Assembly: GCA_002215645.1 (NCBI GenBank)
Contig: NGFI01000008.1
Location: 124,001 to 188,000, forward strand
Direction of reading: 5' to 3'
Length of the DNA: 64,000 nucleotides
From: Gemmatimonadetes bacterium 2013_60CM_65_52
GTDB lineage: Bacteria > Gemmatimonadota > Gemmatimonadetes > Gemmatimonadales > Gemmatimonadaceae
Shown: positions 20,389-29,439 of the stretch, one piece after another
Layout: every line of letters starts with the position of its first letter
How positions within the stretch are numbered: position 1 is the stretch's first letter
The notes under the pieces: model-generated
The model's input: the letters and a program-made list of their open reading frames with translations, nothing else
Databases searched by the model: none
Told to the model about the DNA's origin: nothing
Translations under genes and position numbers: made by a program

Positions 20389-21182
20389 GCGAAGCATCCG
20401 TGGTTCCCGCGCCGCCGTCCAGGCCGAATGTGCTCTTCGAGTACCTGCTTCGCTGCGGCGATGACCGGCTCGTGCTCGGACACCGATTGAGCGAATGGTG
20501 TGGACACGGTCCCATTCTCGAGGAAGACATCGCGCTCGCGAACATCTCGCTCGACCTGCTCGGTCACTCGACGATGTTCCTGCGTCTCGCAGGCGAGGTG
20601 GAAGGCAAGGGCCGCGACGAGGACGCGCTGGCCTATTTCCGCGAAGCGGTGGAATTCCGCAACTGTCAGATGGTCGAGCTGCCCGTCGGCGACTTTGGCT
20701 TTACGATGACCCGGCAGTTTCTGTTCGACGCATACGACATCGTCCTTCTCGACGCGCTGTCATCGAGCACACATGCGGAGCTCGCCGCGATCGCGACGAA
20801 AGCGCTCAAGGAAGCCCGGTATCACATCCGCCACAGCGGAGAGTGGATGCTCAAGCTTGGCGACGGCACCGAGGAAAGTCATCGTCGCACGCAACGGGCG
20901 CTCGATGAGCTCTGGCGCTTTACTCCGGAGCTCTTCACCGCGGACGCGATCGACATGGAACTGCATGCCGCGGGGGTGGCGCCCGATCTGCCGGCGCTCC
21001 GGCCAGCCTGGGAGTCCATCGTGCGCGACGTGGCGGACCGTGCCACGCTGACGATCCCCCACGCCGCGCCGCGCGCCGCGAGCACACGCGACGGCCGCAG
21101 CGGCGCACATACGGAAGCACTCGGCCACATGCTGGCTGAGATGCAGATCGTCGCGCGGTCGCATCCGGGGGCTTCGTGGTGA
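20385..21182 (+). CDS. paaC: 1,2-phenylacetyl-CoA epoxidase subunit C
   Basis: About 265 residues. PaaC is the ferritin-like partner of PaaA that lacks the catalytic iron and builds the complex. Family segments visible are RLVLGHRLSEWCGHGPILEEDIALAN, LDLLGHSTMFL, FRNCQMVELPVGDF and ARYHIRHSGEWMLKLGDGT (quoted in parts). The GTG at 20385 forms a GTGA overlap with the paaB stop and is the only sensible start after the paaB end. The stop overlaps the paaD GTG in the same way. Confidence 0.94.
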   Translation: MSEASVVPAPPSRPNVLFEYLLRCGDDRLVLGHRLSEWCGHGPILEEDIALANISLDLLGHSTMFLRLAGEVEGKGRDEDALAYFREAVEFRNCQMVELPVGDFGFTMTRQFLFDAYDIVLLDALSSSTHAELAAIATKALKEARYHIRHSGEWMLKLGDGTEESHRRTQRALDELWRFTPELFTADAIDMELHAAGVAPDLPALRPAWESIVRDVADRATLTIPHAAPRAASTRDGRSGAHTEALGHMLAEMQIVARSHPGASW

Positions 21183-21679
21183 CGCCGATCGCTGCGCGAG
21201 ATGACGTGCTGCGGATCCTCGATGGGGTGATGGACCCTGAAGTTCCGGTGCTGAGCGTGCGCGAACTTGGCATCGTGCGCGACGTCATCGTGGATGACGC
21301 AGGCGCCGTCACCGTGGTGGTCACACCGACCTACTCGGGGTGCCCCGCAATTCGCGTCATCGAAGAAGACATCGTCGCCGCGCTGACAAACGGCGGGATT
21401 CCGAACGCCCGCATCCGGACGACGTACGCACCGGCGTGGACCTCCGACTGGATTCCGGCTGAAGCCCGCGAGAAACTGCGCGCCGCCGGCATCGCGCCGC
21501 CGGAGTCGGCCGAGAGTGGCGCGCTCGTTCAGTTGGTGCGCGAACGCGCCGCGGTGGAGTGTCCCTGGTGTGGCTCCAGGGACACCGAAGTGCGAAGCGA
21601 ATTCGGATCGACGGCGTGCAAGTCGCTGTGCGTATGTCGCGCCTGCCTGCAGCCGTTCGAGCTGTTCAAGTCGATCTGA
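21179..21679 (+). CDS. paaD: PaaD, Fe-S/metal maturation factor of the PAA epoxidase
   Basis: About 166 residues. The N-terminal MIP18/DUF59 domain (DGVMDPEVPVLSVRELGIV; TPTYSGCPAIRVIEEDI) is fused to a C-terminal cysteine-rich tail (CPWCGS, then CKSLCVCRACLQPF) that can bind zinc or an Fe-S cluster. PaaD is needed for PaaE/PaaABC function. The start is GTG 21179 in a GTGA overlap with paaC; an adjacent GTG at 21176 is equivalent. paaE, which normally follows, is absent; the next gene is on the other strand. Confidence 0.93.
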   Translation: MTPIAARDDVLRILDGVMDPEVPVLSVRELGIVRDVIVDDAGAVTVVVTPTYSGCPAIRVIEEDIVAALTNGGIPNARIRTTYAPAWTSDWIPAEAREKLRAAGIAPPESAESGALVQLVRERAAVECPWCGSRDTEVRSEFGSTACKSLCVCRACLQPFELFKSI

Positions 21680-21685
21680 GCTGCC

Positions 21686-23113
21686 CTACACGATCTTTCT
21701 CTTCCATACGCCTTTTCTGAACATCCACGCGCTGATCACTGCGAGCATCGAGAAGCAGAGCGTGATCGCGTAGAAGAGTCCCTGTGGTCCGAAGCCCGCC
21801 ACATCCGCCAGGAACCACGCGAGTGGCAGCTCGAGCATCCAGAACACGATCAGATTGATCACCGTCGGCGTGCGTGTGTCTCCCGCGCCGTTGAACGACT
21901 GCGTGACCACCATGCCATAGGCGTATAGCGGGAAGCCGAACGCCACCGTTCGCAGCGTGCCGATGCCATACCGCGCGACCGCGGGATCCGACGTGAATCC
22001 ATTCACGATCTGAGTCGCGAAAAGAATGAACAACAGTCCCACGAATCCAAGAAACGCCGCGCTGTAGGCACCGGCCGTCCAGACCGCGCGCTCCGCCCGG
22101 TCAGGCTTTCTGGCGCCGAGCGCCTGGCCAACCATCGTTGCGGCGGCGTTGGCCAACCCGAATGACGGGAGCAGTGCGAAGATGACGATTCGAATGCCAA
22201 TCGTGTAGCCCGCGAGCGCCGCGCTGCCGAATCCCGAAAGAATCCGTACAAGTCCGATCCAACTCGCCATCCCGACGAACACCTGGAACGTCGCCGCGCC
22301 GGAGAGACGAAGCACGCGCGCAATCAGCGCGGGATCGAAGGCGAAATGCCGACGCTCGATATGCACGCGCTGTCCGGGACGCAGCAGTGTGCTGATGGCG
22401 AAGACAGCGCCCACGCTGCGGCCGATCGTGGTCCCGATGGCCGCTCCCGCAATGCCAAGCTTGGGAAACGGCCCCCAACCAAACACCAGCGAGGGCGCCA
22501 GCGCGATGTTGATCGCGTTGGCCACCCAGAGCACCCGCATGGCGATTGCGGCATCGCCGCTGCTGCGCAACACGGAGTTGGCGAGAAACAACATCACCAC
22601 GCTGGCGTTGCAGCCAAGCATGATGCGCGAGAACGTGATGTTACGGAGCACTCCCTCGGAGCCGCCCATGATTCGCAGCAGACTCGGCGCGGCCAACGAA
22701 AAGATGACGCCGAACGTCACTGCGCCCGCAAAGCCGAAGAGGAGCACCTGTGCGGCCGTGTGTGCTGCACCCTCGTGGTCCTTCTCGCCGATGCGGCGCG
22801 CGATCATCGCGCCGGCGCCGATGCTCACACCCATCGCAAGCGCATAGATCAGCGTCATGAACGATTCCGTGAGTCCAACGGTCGCAACGGCGTCGGCACC
22901 GAGGTGCGCGACGACGAACACGTCGACGACGGCGAAGACGCTCTCCATCACCATCTCGAGCACCATCGGAACGGCCAGAATGAAGATGGCTCGGCCAATG
23001 GGTCCCTCGGTAAAGTCGCGACCATGCGCGCCCGCGAGGGCCTCGCGAATGGCGGACCACACCGAGGGCGATCGTTGCGCGACAGCAGGTGCGGTTTCTA
23101 CAGAGCTGTCCAT
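21686..23113 (-). CDS. MATE family multidrug/Na+ antiporter
   Basis: About 475 residues with 12 hydrophobic segments in two MatE halves. Typical motifs include GPIGRAIFILAVPMVLEMVM in the first helix, the VGLTESFMTLIYALAMGVS segment and QSFNGAGDTRTPTVIN in the second half. It probably exports drugs or toxic metabolites by ion antiport. Start ATG 23113 is chosen over an upstream non-ATG extension. The stop sits 6 nt from the convergent paaD stop, so it is not part of the paa operon although it splits the locus. Confidence 0.9.
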   Translation of the reverse strand: MDSSVETAPAVAQRSPSVWSAIREALAGAHGRDFTEGPIGRAIFILAVPMVLEMVMESVFAVVDVFVVAHLGADAVATVGLTESFMTLIYALAMGVSIGAGAMIARRIGEKDHEGAAHTAAQVLLFGFAGAVTFGVIFSLAAPSLLRIMGGSEGVLRNITFSRIMLGCNASVVMLFLANSVLRSSGDAAIAMRVLWVANAINIALAPSLVFGWGPFPKLGIAGAAIGTTIGRSVGAVFAISTLLRPGQRVHIERRHFAFDPALIARVLRLSGAATFQVFVGMASWIGLVRILSGFGSAALAGYTIGIRIVIFALLPSFGLANAAATMVGQALGARKPDRAERAVWTAGAYSAAFLGFVGLLFILFATQIVNGFTSDPAVARYGIGTLRTVAFGFPLYAYGMVVTQSFNGAGDTRTPTVINLIVFWMLELPLAWFLADVAGFGPQGLFYAITLCFSMLAVISAWMFRKGVWKRKIV

Positions 23114-23169
23114 GTGAATGACGTGCGAAAAAAGTGAGCCGCCGGGCGGCAACGATGCGGAATGCAGAT

Positions 23170-23201
23170 CGCCCCGCCTGCGGCAGTGCGCAGGCGGGGC
23201 G
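23170..23201. repeat. 13-bp perfect inverted repeat, 6-nt loop
   Basis: CGCCCCGCCTGCG (23170-23182) and its exact reverse complement (23189-23201) flank GCAGTG. It lies in the 493-bp gene-poor stretch between the MATE and E1 genes and has no T-tract, so termination is possible but not shown. Confidence 0.7.
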
Positions 23202-23232
23202 AGGAGTTGGCTCCGAAGGTACGGAGCGAGCG

Positions 23233-23397
23233 CTACATCGCTGGAGTGCCTACGCAGTGGACATTCGTGCCCGCGTCCGCCGTGGACCGACGGGTGTCGG
23301 CTACGGGCGGGACAACGGCAACGAACGCGTGGACGGCAAGGCGCACCAGCAGGCTCCAGAAGAGGAAGCTCAGGAACCTATCCAGGCCGGTTCCCAT
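23233..23397 (-). CDS. Possible small single-span membrane protein
   Basis: Candidate protein of 54 residues: a short basic N terminus, one hydrophobic segment (LSFLFWSLLVRLAVHAFVAV), then a polar tail. No family is recognised and no ribosome site precedes the ATG at 23397. It is the only plausible gene between 23114 and 23606; the rest of that stretch holds the inverted repeats at 23170 and 23511. It could be a chance frame. Confidence 0.3.
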   Translation of the reverse strand: MGTGLDRFLSFLFWSLLVRLAVHAFVAVVPPVADTRRSTADAGTNVHCVGTPAM

Positions 23398-23510
23398 GCG
23401 CAACGGCCGCTGCAAACAAATGATAAGAGGGTGGAACGATTGCCGACCGACGTACCGATTTCATTTCTGAGGACAGCAATACAACGCGATCGGCGTAATT
23501 AGCGGGATGA

Positions 23511-23604
23511 ACCACAGAGAGCACAGAGAGCACAGAGAGCACAAGTACCTTCGTTTCTCCCCTTTGTGTTTCGAGTCCCTCTGTGTGCTCGTGCTCTCTG
23601 TGGT
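23511..23604. repeat. CACAGAG-family inverted repeat with three 9-bp tandem units
   Basis: Three copies of CACAGAGAG (23513-23539) form the left arm; the perfect outer 14-bp arms are 23511-23524 and 23591-23604, with partial pairing inside. It directly follows the E1 gene stop (minus strand), so it would be at that mRNA's 3' end. It is a diverged relative of the hairpin at 3446-3517. Confidence 0.8.
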
Positions 23605-23606
23605 AA

Positions 23607-25742
23607 TTAGCTGTTGAGCAGCGCGTCCATACGTTCCCCAATACGCTCCGAATCGGGCAACACCGCATTGAGCAGCACAGGGTTGTAAGGCATGGGTACA
23701 TCCTCGACCGCAAGCCGATCGACCGGCGCATCGAGGTGCCAGAAGGCCTCGCGCGCGACCACGGCGGCGATCTCCGCACCGAAGCCCGCGGTCTGTGTGT
23801 CCTCGTGCACGATGAGGCATCGACCTGTCCGTCGGACGGAGCTCAACACGGCATCCCGATCCCACGGCATGACCGTGCGCAGGTCGAGGAGATCGACGTC
23901 GCCCGAGCGAGCATCCGCCGCCTCGAGGCATCGATGCACCATCGCGCCCCACGTGACGAGCGTCATGCCGTCACCTTCACGGAGACGAGTAGCCCGTCCG
24001 AATGGAAGCACGTAGTCATCCCCGGGATAGCGCGCGCTTCCGTCGCTGGTCATCAGCAGCGCCCGGTGCTCGAAGAAGATCGTGGGATTGGAGCCGCGCA
24101 TCGCGGCGCGCAGAAGACCGACCGCATCCACCGCATTGGACGGCATCGCCACCTGCCATCCAAGGGCATGCGCCCACGTCACTTCAGCTGTGACCGAGTG
24201 CCAGGGGTCTCCCACGTCCTTGCCAAAACCGCCCGGCATCCGCACGACGATCGGAGCCGCGAACCGGTTGGCCGTGCGCCAGCGCATCGTCCCACAGTTG
24301 TTGAGCTGCTCGTGTGCGGGATCGGCGTACTTCCGAAACTGAATCTCCGCCACGGGGACGAGACCGTTCAGCGCCATTCCAACCGCGCGGCCGATGATGC
24401 CCTCCTCCGAGAGGCTCGTGTCGAACACACGCTCGGCGCCGAATCGCTTTTGCAGCCCCTCCGTGACCAGATGCACGCCACCCTTTCGGCCAACGTCCTC
24501 GCCAAAGACGAGGACCTTGGGATTGCGCTTGAGCTCCACGGCCAGCGTGCGGCGAACGGCTTCGGCAAAACGCACCACGTCGCCTTCGTCAGCCGGCTGC
24601 TCCGTCCCGCCCAGCGTCTCGCGTTCCTCCTGCGTCAGACCGCCAAATGCAGGGATCTCGTCTCCGCGCAATGGTTCGGCATAGATGAAACGTTTCACGT
24701 TGGCCGGATCGGGCGCAGGTCGCGCTCTTGCCACGTCCGCGCCTTCGGTGACTTCGCGCGACACATCCGCTTCGATCGCGCTCCACTCACGCTCCGAGAT
24801 CACGGCCGGCACCACTTGCTGCCGGAGCTTTACGAGCGGATCGCGGGCGACATCCGCGGCGATCTCCTCACCGGTACGGTAGCCCTTCTGGTTGTCCGGT
24901 CCCGAATGACTGCTGAGTCGCGGTACGGTGAGCCGCAGCAGCGCCGGCCCCGTGGCCCGCGCGTGATCCACGCACTCCGCGATGAGCGTGGCCGCTCCTG
25001 CCGGATCGCAACCGTCACCATCACGGACGAACAGTCCGCTGAAGGACGCGAGATTGGCCGCGATGTTCCCACCCGGTGTCTGCATCTCGCCCTTGACCGA
25101 GATGCCGAGCCCATTGTCCTCGATGTAGAACAGCATCGGGAGACGCAGCGTGGTCGCGATGGTGAGCGCCGACCAGAAGCCGTTCGTCGCCACGCTCGCC
25201 TCACCACCGAGTGCGACGCCGAGTGCGCCGGTCCATTCGCTTTCGTCGAGCGTGCTTCTGCGGTGGCGCGCGGCTTGGGCCCATCCTGTCGTCGGGGTAA
25301 ACTGCGACCCGACGTCGCCCGACATGGGCAGCACGGTGGGACCGTTCCACCCGGGCATGTTGCACACGACCCCGATATCGCGTCCGTCGCTGAATCCGCC
25401 CGCGCGGCCGAGTGGACTCCCTAACGCGTCCGCGATCGGCAGGCCGAGCGAGAGGAGGAGCGGGCGCGATCGATAGTATGCTCCGATGCCGTCGTGACGG
25501 TGCGTGAGCTGCGAGCCGAGAATGCTCTGGCAGACGTCGTGGCCCCGCGCGGAGAACTGGTAGAGGACCAGATGCTCGCGCGGCACGGACGCGCGATTCC
25601 TGTTGGTCGTCTCTTCCAGGTCATCGAGCGCGCGTGACACGAGGACGTCGTGGACGATGCGCCGCCAATCGAACCGCGGATCGGACAACGATCCCGGGGC
25701 GGCGGCGCGCTGTTTTGCGGAAGCGGCATGAGTGGGCGACAT
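23607..25742 (-). CDS. Fused E1 alpha-beta of a branched-chain-type 2-oxoacid dehydrogenase
   Basis: About 711 residues. The N-terminal half is an E1-alpha domain (RHDGIGAYYRSRP, then a TPP region GGEASVATNGFW ... EDNGLGIS, with GGE where the usual GDG stands). The C-terminal half is E1-beta (VLVFGEDVGRKGGVHLVTEGL, LSEEGIIGRAVGMALNG, LIVHEDTQTAGFGAEIA). Such fusions oxidatively decarboxylate branched-chain or related 2-oxoacids with TPP and pass the acyl group to an E2. No E2 or E3 is in the window. ATG 25742 is chosen over upstream codons in the divergent spacer. Divergent from paaG, inserted between the two paa blocks. Confidence 0.88.
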   Translation of the reverse strand: MSPTHAASAKQRAAAPGSLSDPRFDWRRIVHDVLVSRALDDLEETTNRNRASVPREHLVLYQFSARGHDVCQSILGSQLTHRHDGIGAYYRSRPLLLSLGLPIADALGSPLGRAGGFSDGRDIGVVCNMPGWNGPTVLPMSGDVGSQFTPTTGWAQAARHRRSTLDESEWTGALGVALGGEASVATNGFWSALTIATTLRLPMLFYIEDNGLGISVKGEMQTPGGNIAANLASFSGLFVRDGDGCDPAGAATLIAECVDHARATGPALLRLTVPRLSSHSGPDNQKGYRTGEEIAADVARDPLVKLRQQVVPAVISEREWSAIEADVSREVTEGADVARARPAPDPANVKRFIYAEPLRGDEIPAFGGLTQEERETLGGTEQPADEGDVVRFAEAVRRTLAVELKRNPKVLVFGEDVGRKGGVHLVTEGLQKRFGAERVFDTSLSEEGIIGRAVGMALNGLVPVAEIQFRKYADPAHEQLNNCGTMRWRTANRFAAPIVVRMPGGFGKDVGDPWHSVTAEVTWAHALGWQVAMPSNAVDAVGLLRAAMRGSNPTIFFEHRALLMTSDGSARYPGDDYVLPFGRATRLREGDGMTLVTWGAMVHRCLEAADARSGDVDLLDLRTVMPWDRDAVLSSVRRTGRCLIVHEDTQTAGFGAEIAAVVAREAFWHLDAPVDRLAVEDVPMPYNPVLLNAVLPDSERIGERMDALLNS

Positions 25743-25805
25743 CGCGTCAAATGTGATGCGTGTCAACGGCCATGTGAACCCGGCGCCCCGGTCACGCTCG
25801 GGCGG

Positions 25806-25811
25806 TATATT
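25806..25811 (+). promoter_or_regulatory. -10-like TATATT 7 nt before paaG
   Basis: TATATT ends 7 nt before the ATG at 25819, without a Shine-Dalgarno sequence between. This would give a leaderless or almost leaderless transcript for the paaGHIJYZ block. No convincing -35 is seen. Confidence 0.4.
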
Positions 25812-25818
25812 CACGGCC

Positions 25819-26598
25819 ATGATCCTGACCGACCTGCGAGACGGCGTCCTCAGTATCACGCTGAACCGTCCTGACAAGCTGAACAGCTTCAATCAAGCGA
25901 TGGCGGATGCGCTGCTCGAGGCGCTCGGCCGGGCGGCAGATGACGGTGCAGTCCGCGCCGTGCTGCTCACGGGTGCGGGGCGCGCGTTTTGTGCGGGGCA
26001 GGATCTCGCCGCGGTCAAACCGGTCGAGGGTCGCGCCGCGCCCGATCTCGGCGACGTCGTTCGGCGACAGTACACGCCCATCATCAAAGGCATCCGCACG
26101 ATCGAGAAGCCCGTGGTGTGTGCGGTGAATGGGGTGGCCGCGGGCGCGGGCGCGAACATCGCCTTTGCGTGCGACATCACCATCGCGTCCGAGAAAGCCT
26201 CCTTCATTCAATCGTTCGCGAAGATCGGGTTGATTCCCGACAGCGGCGGCACCTTCTTCTTGCCGCGTCTCGTCGGCCCGCAGCGAGCGGCGGCACTCAC
26301 GATGCTCGGCGACACGTTGCCGGCCGACCGGGCGAAGGAGCTCGGCCTCGTGATGGACGTGGTGCCCGGTGAACGGCTTGCCGAGGTGTCGTTCGAGCTG
26401 GCCGCGCGCCTTGCCGCGATGCCGACGCGTGCGTTGGGCCTCACCAAGCGCGCGTTCAACGCCGGAATGGGAAACGATCTCGACGCGCAGCTCGCACTCG
26501 AGGAGACGCTCCAGCGCGCGGCGGGCGGCACGGCGGATTACGCGGAAGGCATCCGTGCCTTCATCGAGAAGCGTCCGCCCGTCTTCGAGGGACGATGA
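25819..26598 (+). CDS. paaG: 1,2-epoxyphenylacetyl-CoA isomerase
   Basis: About 259 residues, crotonase fold. It isomerises the ring epoxide to oxepin-CoA. The oxyanion segments FCAGQDL and NGVAAGAGANIAFACD carry the PaaG-type AGAN (Asn at the usual first-Glu position), and the motif FAKIGLIPDSGGTFFLPR contains the PaaG-specific aspartate. ATG 25819 is chosen because a long upstream in-frame extension runs into the divergent E1 promoter. First gene of paaGHIJYZ; its stop overlaps the paaH ATG by four bases. Confidence 0.93.
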   Translation: MILTDLRDGVLSITLNRPDKLNSFNQAMADALLEALGRAADDGAVRAVLLTGAGRAFCAGQDLAAVKPVEGRAAPDLGDVVRRQYTPIIKGIRTIEKPVVCAVNGVAAGAGANIAFACDITIASEKASFIQSFAKIGLIPDSGGTFFLPRLVGPQRAAALTMLGDTLPADRAKELGLVMDVVPGERLAEVSFELAARLAAMPTRALGLTKRAFNAGMGNDLDAQLALEETLQRAAGGTADYAEGIRAFIEKRPPVFEGR

Positions 26599-27785
26599 GC
26601 GTGGAGTCTGCCGACATCGTGGTCGGAGTCGTGGGAGCCGGCGCGATGGGAACGGGCATCGCGCAGGTCGCGGCTGCGGCGGGCCACCAGGTCATCCTCG
26701 GCGATTTGGCCACGGACGCGGTCGCGAACGCGAAAACGGCGGTCGCAACTGCACTCGCGCGCGAGGTCGCCAAGGGGAAGCGCGAGCGTGCAGATGCGGA
26801 TGCCATTCTCGCACGCGTTCGCGATGCCGGCGACCTCTCCGCCGGCTTTGCCGCATATGCCGATTGCGGAATCGTGATCGAGGCTGTGCGCGAAGACTTG
26901 CAAACGAAGGAGAGGCTTTTCGCCGCGCTGGATGGCGTCGTGGACGACAAATGTGTGCTCGCCACCAACACGTCGTCGCTCTCCATCGCTGCCATTGCGG
27001 GGGGCACGGCGCATCCAGATCGTGTCGTCGGCATGCATTTCTTCAATCCCGCGCCAGTGATGCCGCTCGTGGAGATCATTCCCGCGATCACCACGCATGC
27101 CGAGGTGGCGGGGCGCGCGTTGTCACTTGCTACGCGGTGGAAGAAATCGGCCGTGCTCGCGTCGGACACACCAGGATTCATCGTCAACCGCATTGCGCGC
27201 CCATTCTACGGCGAGTCGCTCCGGCAGCTCGAGGAGCATGTGGCCGACGTCGCCACCATCGACTGGGCGATGCGAGAGATCGGCGGTTTCCGCATGGGCC
27301 CGTTCGAGCTGATGGATTTCATCGGGAACGACGTGAATTACGCTGTATCGCTGAGCGTCTACGAGGGACTCTTTCACGATCCCCGGTACCGTCCCTCGGT
27401 CATTCAACGGCGGCTGGTGGAAGCAGGGCTGTACGGGAGAAAGCGCGGCCGTGGGTACTACGACTATGCCGACGGTGTCGGGGCGCCCGCACCGCGTTAC
27501 GAGCAGGCCCTCGGAGAGGCCATCGTGAATCGCACGCTGACGATGCTCATCAACGAAGCGGTGGACGCTGTCCACCTGCACGTGGCGTCGGCTACCGACG
27601 TCGAGATCGCGATGACGCGAGGCGTGAACTATCCGCGTGGTTTGCTCGCCTGGGGCGACCAGATCGGCGCGCCTGTCGTGCTGGAGCGTCTCGACGCACT
27701 GCACACCGAGTATGGTGACGACCGCTATCGCGCGAGCGCGCTACTGCGTCGCCGGGTGAAGGAAGGACGCGGGCTCCTCGAATGA
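26595..27785 (+). CDS. paaH: 3-hydroxyadipyl-CoA dehydrogenase
   Basis: Protein of 396 residues. An N-terminal Rossmann domain begins VGVVGAGAMGTGIAQVAA (NAD site); the catalytic segment contains GMHFFNPAPVMPLVEI with the active-site His. Two consecutive C-terminal 3HCDH domains follow (DTPGFIVNRIARPF, and RTLTMLINEAVDAV near the end). The length is shorter than E. coli PaaH but has the same order. It oxidises 3-hydroxyadipyl-CoA to 3-oxoadipyl-CoA. ATGA overlaps tie it to paaG upstream and paaI downstream. Confidence 0.92.
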   Translation: MSVESADIVVGVVGAGAMGTGIAQVAAAAGHQVILGDLATDAVANAKTAVATALAREVAKGKRERADADAILARVRDAGDLSAGFAAYADCGIVIEAVREDLQTKERLFAALDGVVDDKCVLATNTSSLSIAAIAGGTAHPDRVVGMHFFNPAPVMPLVEIIPAITTHAEVAGRALSLATRWKKSAVLASDTPGFIVNRIARPFYGESLRQLEEHVADVATIDWAMREIGGFRMGPFELMDFIGNDVNYAVSLSVYEGLFHDPRYRPSVIQRRLVEAGLYGRKRGRGYYDYADGVGAPAPRYEQALGEAIVNRTLTMLINEAVDAVHLHVASATDVEIAMTRGVNYPRGLLAWGDQIGAPVVLERLDALHTEYGDDRYRASALLRRRVKEGRGLLE

Positions 27786-28231
27786 CGCGCATTTCCAGCA
27801 CCTCGAGCGCGCAATCGGCGCGCAACGTGGCGACGATGCTCGAGCTCGACGCATTCACGCGATGGCTCGGCGCCGAGCTCGTGGAAGCGAGCCCGGGCCG
27901 GTGCACGTTGCAGTTGCGTGTTCGCGAGGACATGCTCAACGGATTCGGCGTTTCGCATGGCGGCATCGTGTTCTCGCTCGCCGACAGTGCGATGGCGTTC
28001 GCCTGCAATGGAGGGCCGGACGTCACCGTCGCGTTGGAGAATGCCATCTCGTATTCGGCAGCCGTGCGCGCGGGCGACGAGCTGATTGCCGTCGCACAGG
28101 AGGAGACGGCCACGAACCGGCATGCCTTCTATAGGGTGACCGTGCGGCGCCGCGACAACGTGGTGGTCGCGCTCTTTCGGGGCACCGTCTATCGCACACA
28201 ACAACAGCACGCTCATCACGACGATGACTGA
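27782..28231 (+). CDS. paaI: PaaI hydroxyphenylacetyl-CoA thioesterase
   Basis: Protein of 149 residues with the hot-dog fold. The PaaI signature NGFGVSHGGIVFSLADSAMAFACN includes the HGG turn and the conserved Asp (quoted across its core). PaaI hydrolyses dead-end CoA esters that would otherwise trap CoA during phenylacetate breakdown. The C-terminal tail is His/Asp-rich (QQQHAHHDDD). It overlaps paaH by 4 nt and paaJ by 8 nt. Confidence 0.92.
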   Translation: MTRISSTSSAQSARNVATMLELDAFTRWLGAELVEASPGRCTLQLRVREDMLNGFGVSHGGIVFSLADSAMAFACNGGPDVTVALENAISYSAAVRAGDELIAVAQEETATNRHAFYRVTVRRRDNVVVALFRGTVYRTQQQHAHHDDD

Positions 28232-29438
28232 CGCATACATCCTCGACGGCGTCCGCACCGCCGTGGGCAACATCGGTGGACAGCTCGCCGGCGTGCGCGC
28301 CGACGACATGGCAGCGCATGTCATCTCGAGCCTGCTGAAGCGGCATTCATCGCTCGATCCAGCGCGCATCACCGATGTGATACTCGGCTGCGCCAATCAG
28401 GCCGGCGAGGACAACCGCAACGTGGCGCGCATGGCGCTGCTCCTCGCGGGACTTCCGGTGAGCGTGCCTGGCGAGACCGTCAATCGCCTGTGTGCCTCCG
28501 GCATGAGTGCGGTGGCCAACGCCGCGCGCGGCGTGCGCCTCGGGGACGGTGAGGTCTATGTCGCCGGAGGTGTGGAGAGCATGACCCGGGCGCCGTACGT
28601 CATGAGCAAAGCCAGCCGCCCATTCGCGCGCGACATCGAGATGTTCGACACGAGCCTCGGCTGGCGATTCATCAATCCCGTGCTTCGCGACCGCTACGGC
28701 GTGGACACGATGGGACAGACGGCGGAGAATGTCGCGGAACAATACGGTGTGAGCCGAGAGGATCAGGATCTCTTTGCCATGCGCTCACAGCAGAAAGCCG
28801 CATCGGCGCGCGCGGCTGGACGATTCGCAGTGGAGATTGCGCCCATCGATCTGCCTCAGAAGGCGGGCGACTCGAAGACCGTCGATACGGATGAATTCAT
28901 TCGGCCGGGGACAACCACCGAAACGCTGGCGAAGCTCAAGTGCGTTTTCCGCGAGGACGGCCGGGGAACCGTAACCGCGGGCAATTCATCGGGGCTGAAC
29001 GATGGCGCCGCCGCCATTCTCGTCGCATGCAAGGAAGTGGCGCGATCGATCGGCGTGACGCCGATGACGCGCATCGTGTGCACGGCGGTCGTGGGTGTCG
29101 AGCCCCGCTACATGGGGATCGGTCCCGTGCCCGCTACCGAGCTTGCCCTCGGACGCGCAGGCCTCACTCTCGAGCAGATGGACGTCATCGAGCTGAACGA
29201 GGCATTTGCCGCGCAGTCGCTCGCCTGCACGCGCCAGCTCGGTCTCGCCGACGACGATCCACGCGTGAACCCCAACGGCGGCGCAATCGCGCTCGGGCAT
29301 CCACTGGGTATGAGCGGCGCCCGTCTGCTGTTGACCGCGTCGCACGAGCTTGCGCGTACCGGAGGGCGGTATGCACTGGCCACGATGTGTGTCGGCGTGG
29401 GGCAGGGCATGGCCACCATTCTCGAACGCGCGACGTGA
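28224..29438 (+). CDS. paaJ: 3-oxoadipyl-CoA / 3-oxo-5,6-dehydrosuberyl-CoA thiolase
   Basis: Protein of 404 residues. Thiolase active-site residues are visible: nucleophilic Cys in VNRLCASGMSAV, the NEAFAAQ segment, His in GGAIALGHPLG and the second Cys in ATMCVGVGQG. It releases acetyl-CoA and succinyl-CoA at the end of the pathway and also acts on the C8 intermediate. The ATG at 28224 lies inside the end of paaI. paaY begins one base after its stop. Confidence 0.94.
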   Translation: MTDAYILDGVRTAVGNIGGQLAGVRADDMAAHVISSLLKRHSSLDPARITDVILGCANQAGEDNRNVARMALLLAGLPVSVPGETVNRLCASGMSAVANAARGVRLGDGEVYVAGGVESMTRAPYVMSKASRPFARDIEMFDTSLGWRFINPVLRDRYGVDTMGQTAENVAEQYGVSREDQDLFAMRSQQKAASARAAGRFAVEIAPIDLPQKAGDSKTVDTDEFIRPGTTTETLAKLKCVFREDGRGTVTAGNSSGLNDGAAAILVACKEVARSIGVTPMTRIVCTAVVGVEPRYMGIGPVPATELALGRAGLTLEQMDVIELNEAFAAQSLACTRQLGLADDDPRVNPNGGAIALGHPLGMSGARLLLTASHELARTGGRYALATMCVGVGQGMATILERAT

Positions 29439-29439
29439 C

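Noticed and set aside
21686-23113. MATE gene as a dedicated phenylacetate transporter
   Set aside because: It is convergent with paaD and not in the operon; MATE proteins are exporters, so an uptake role is not supported.
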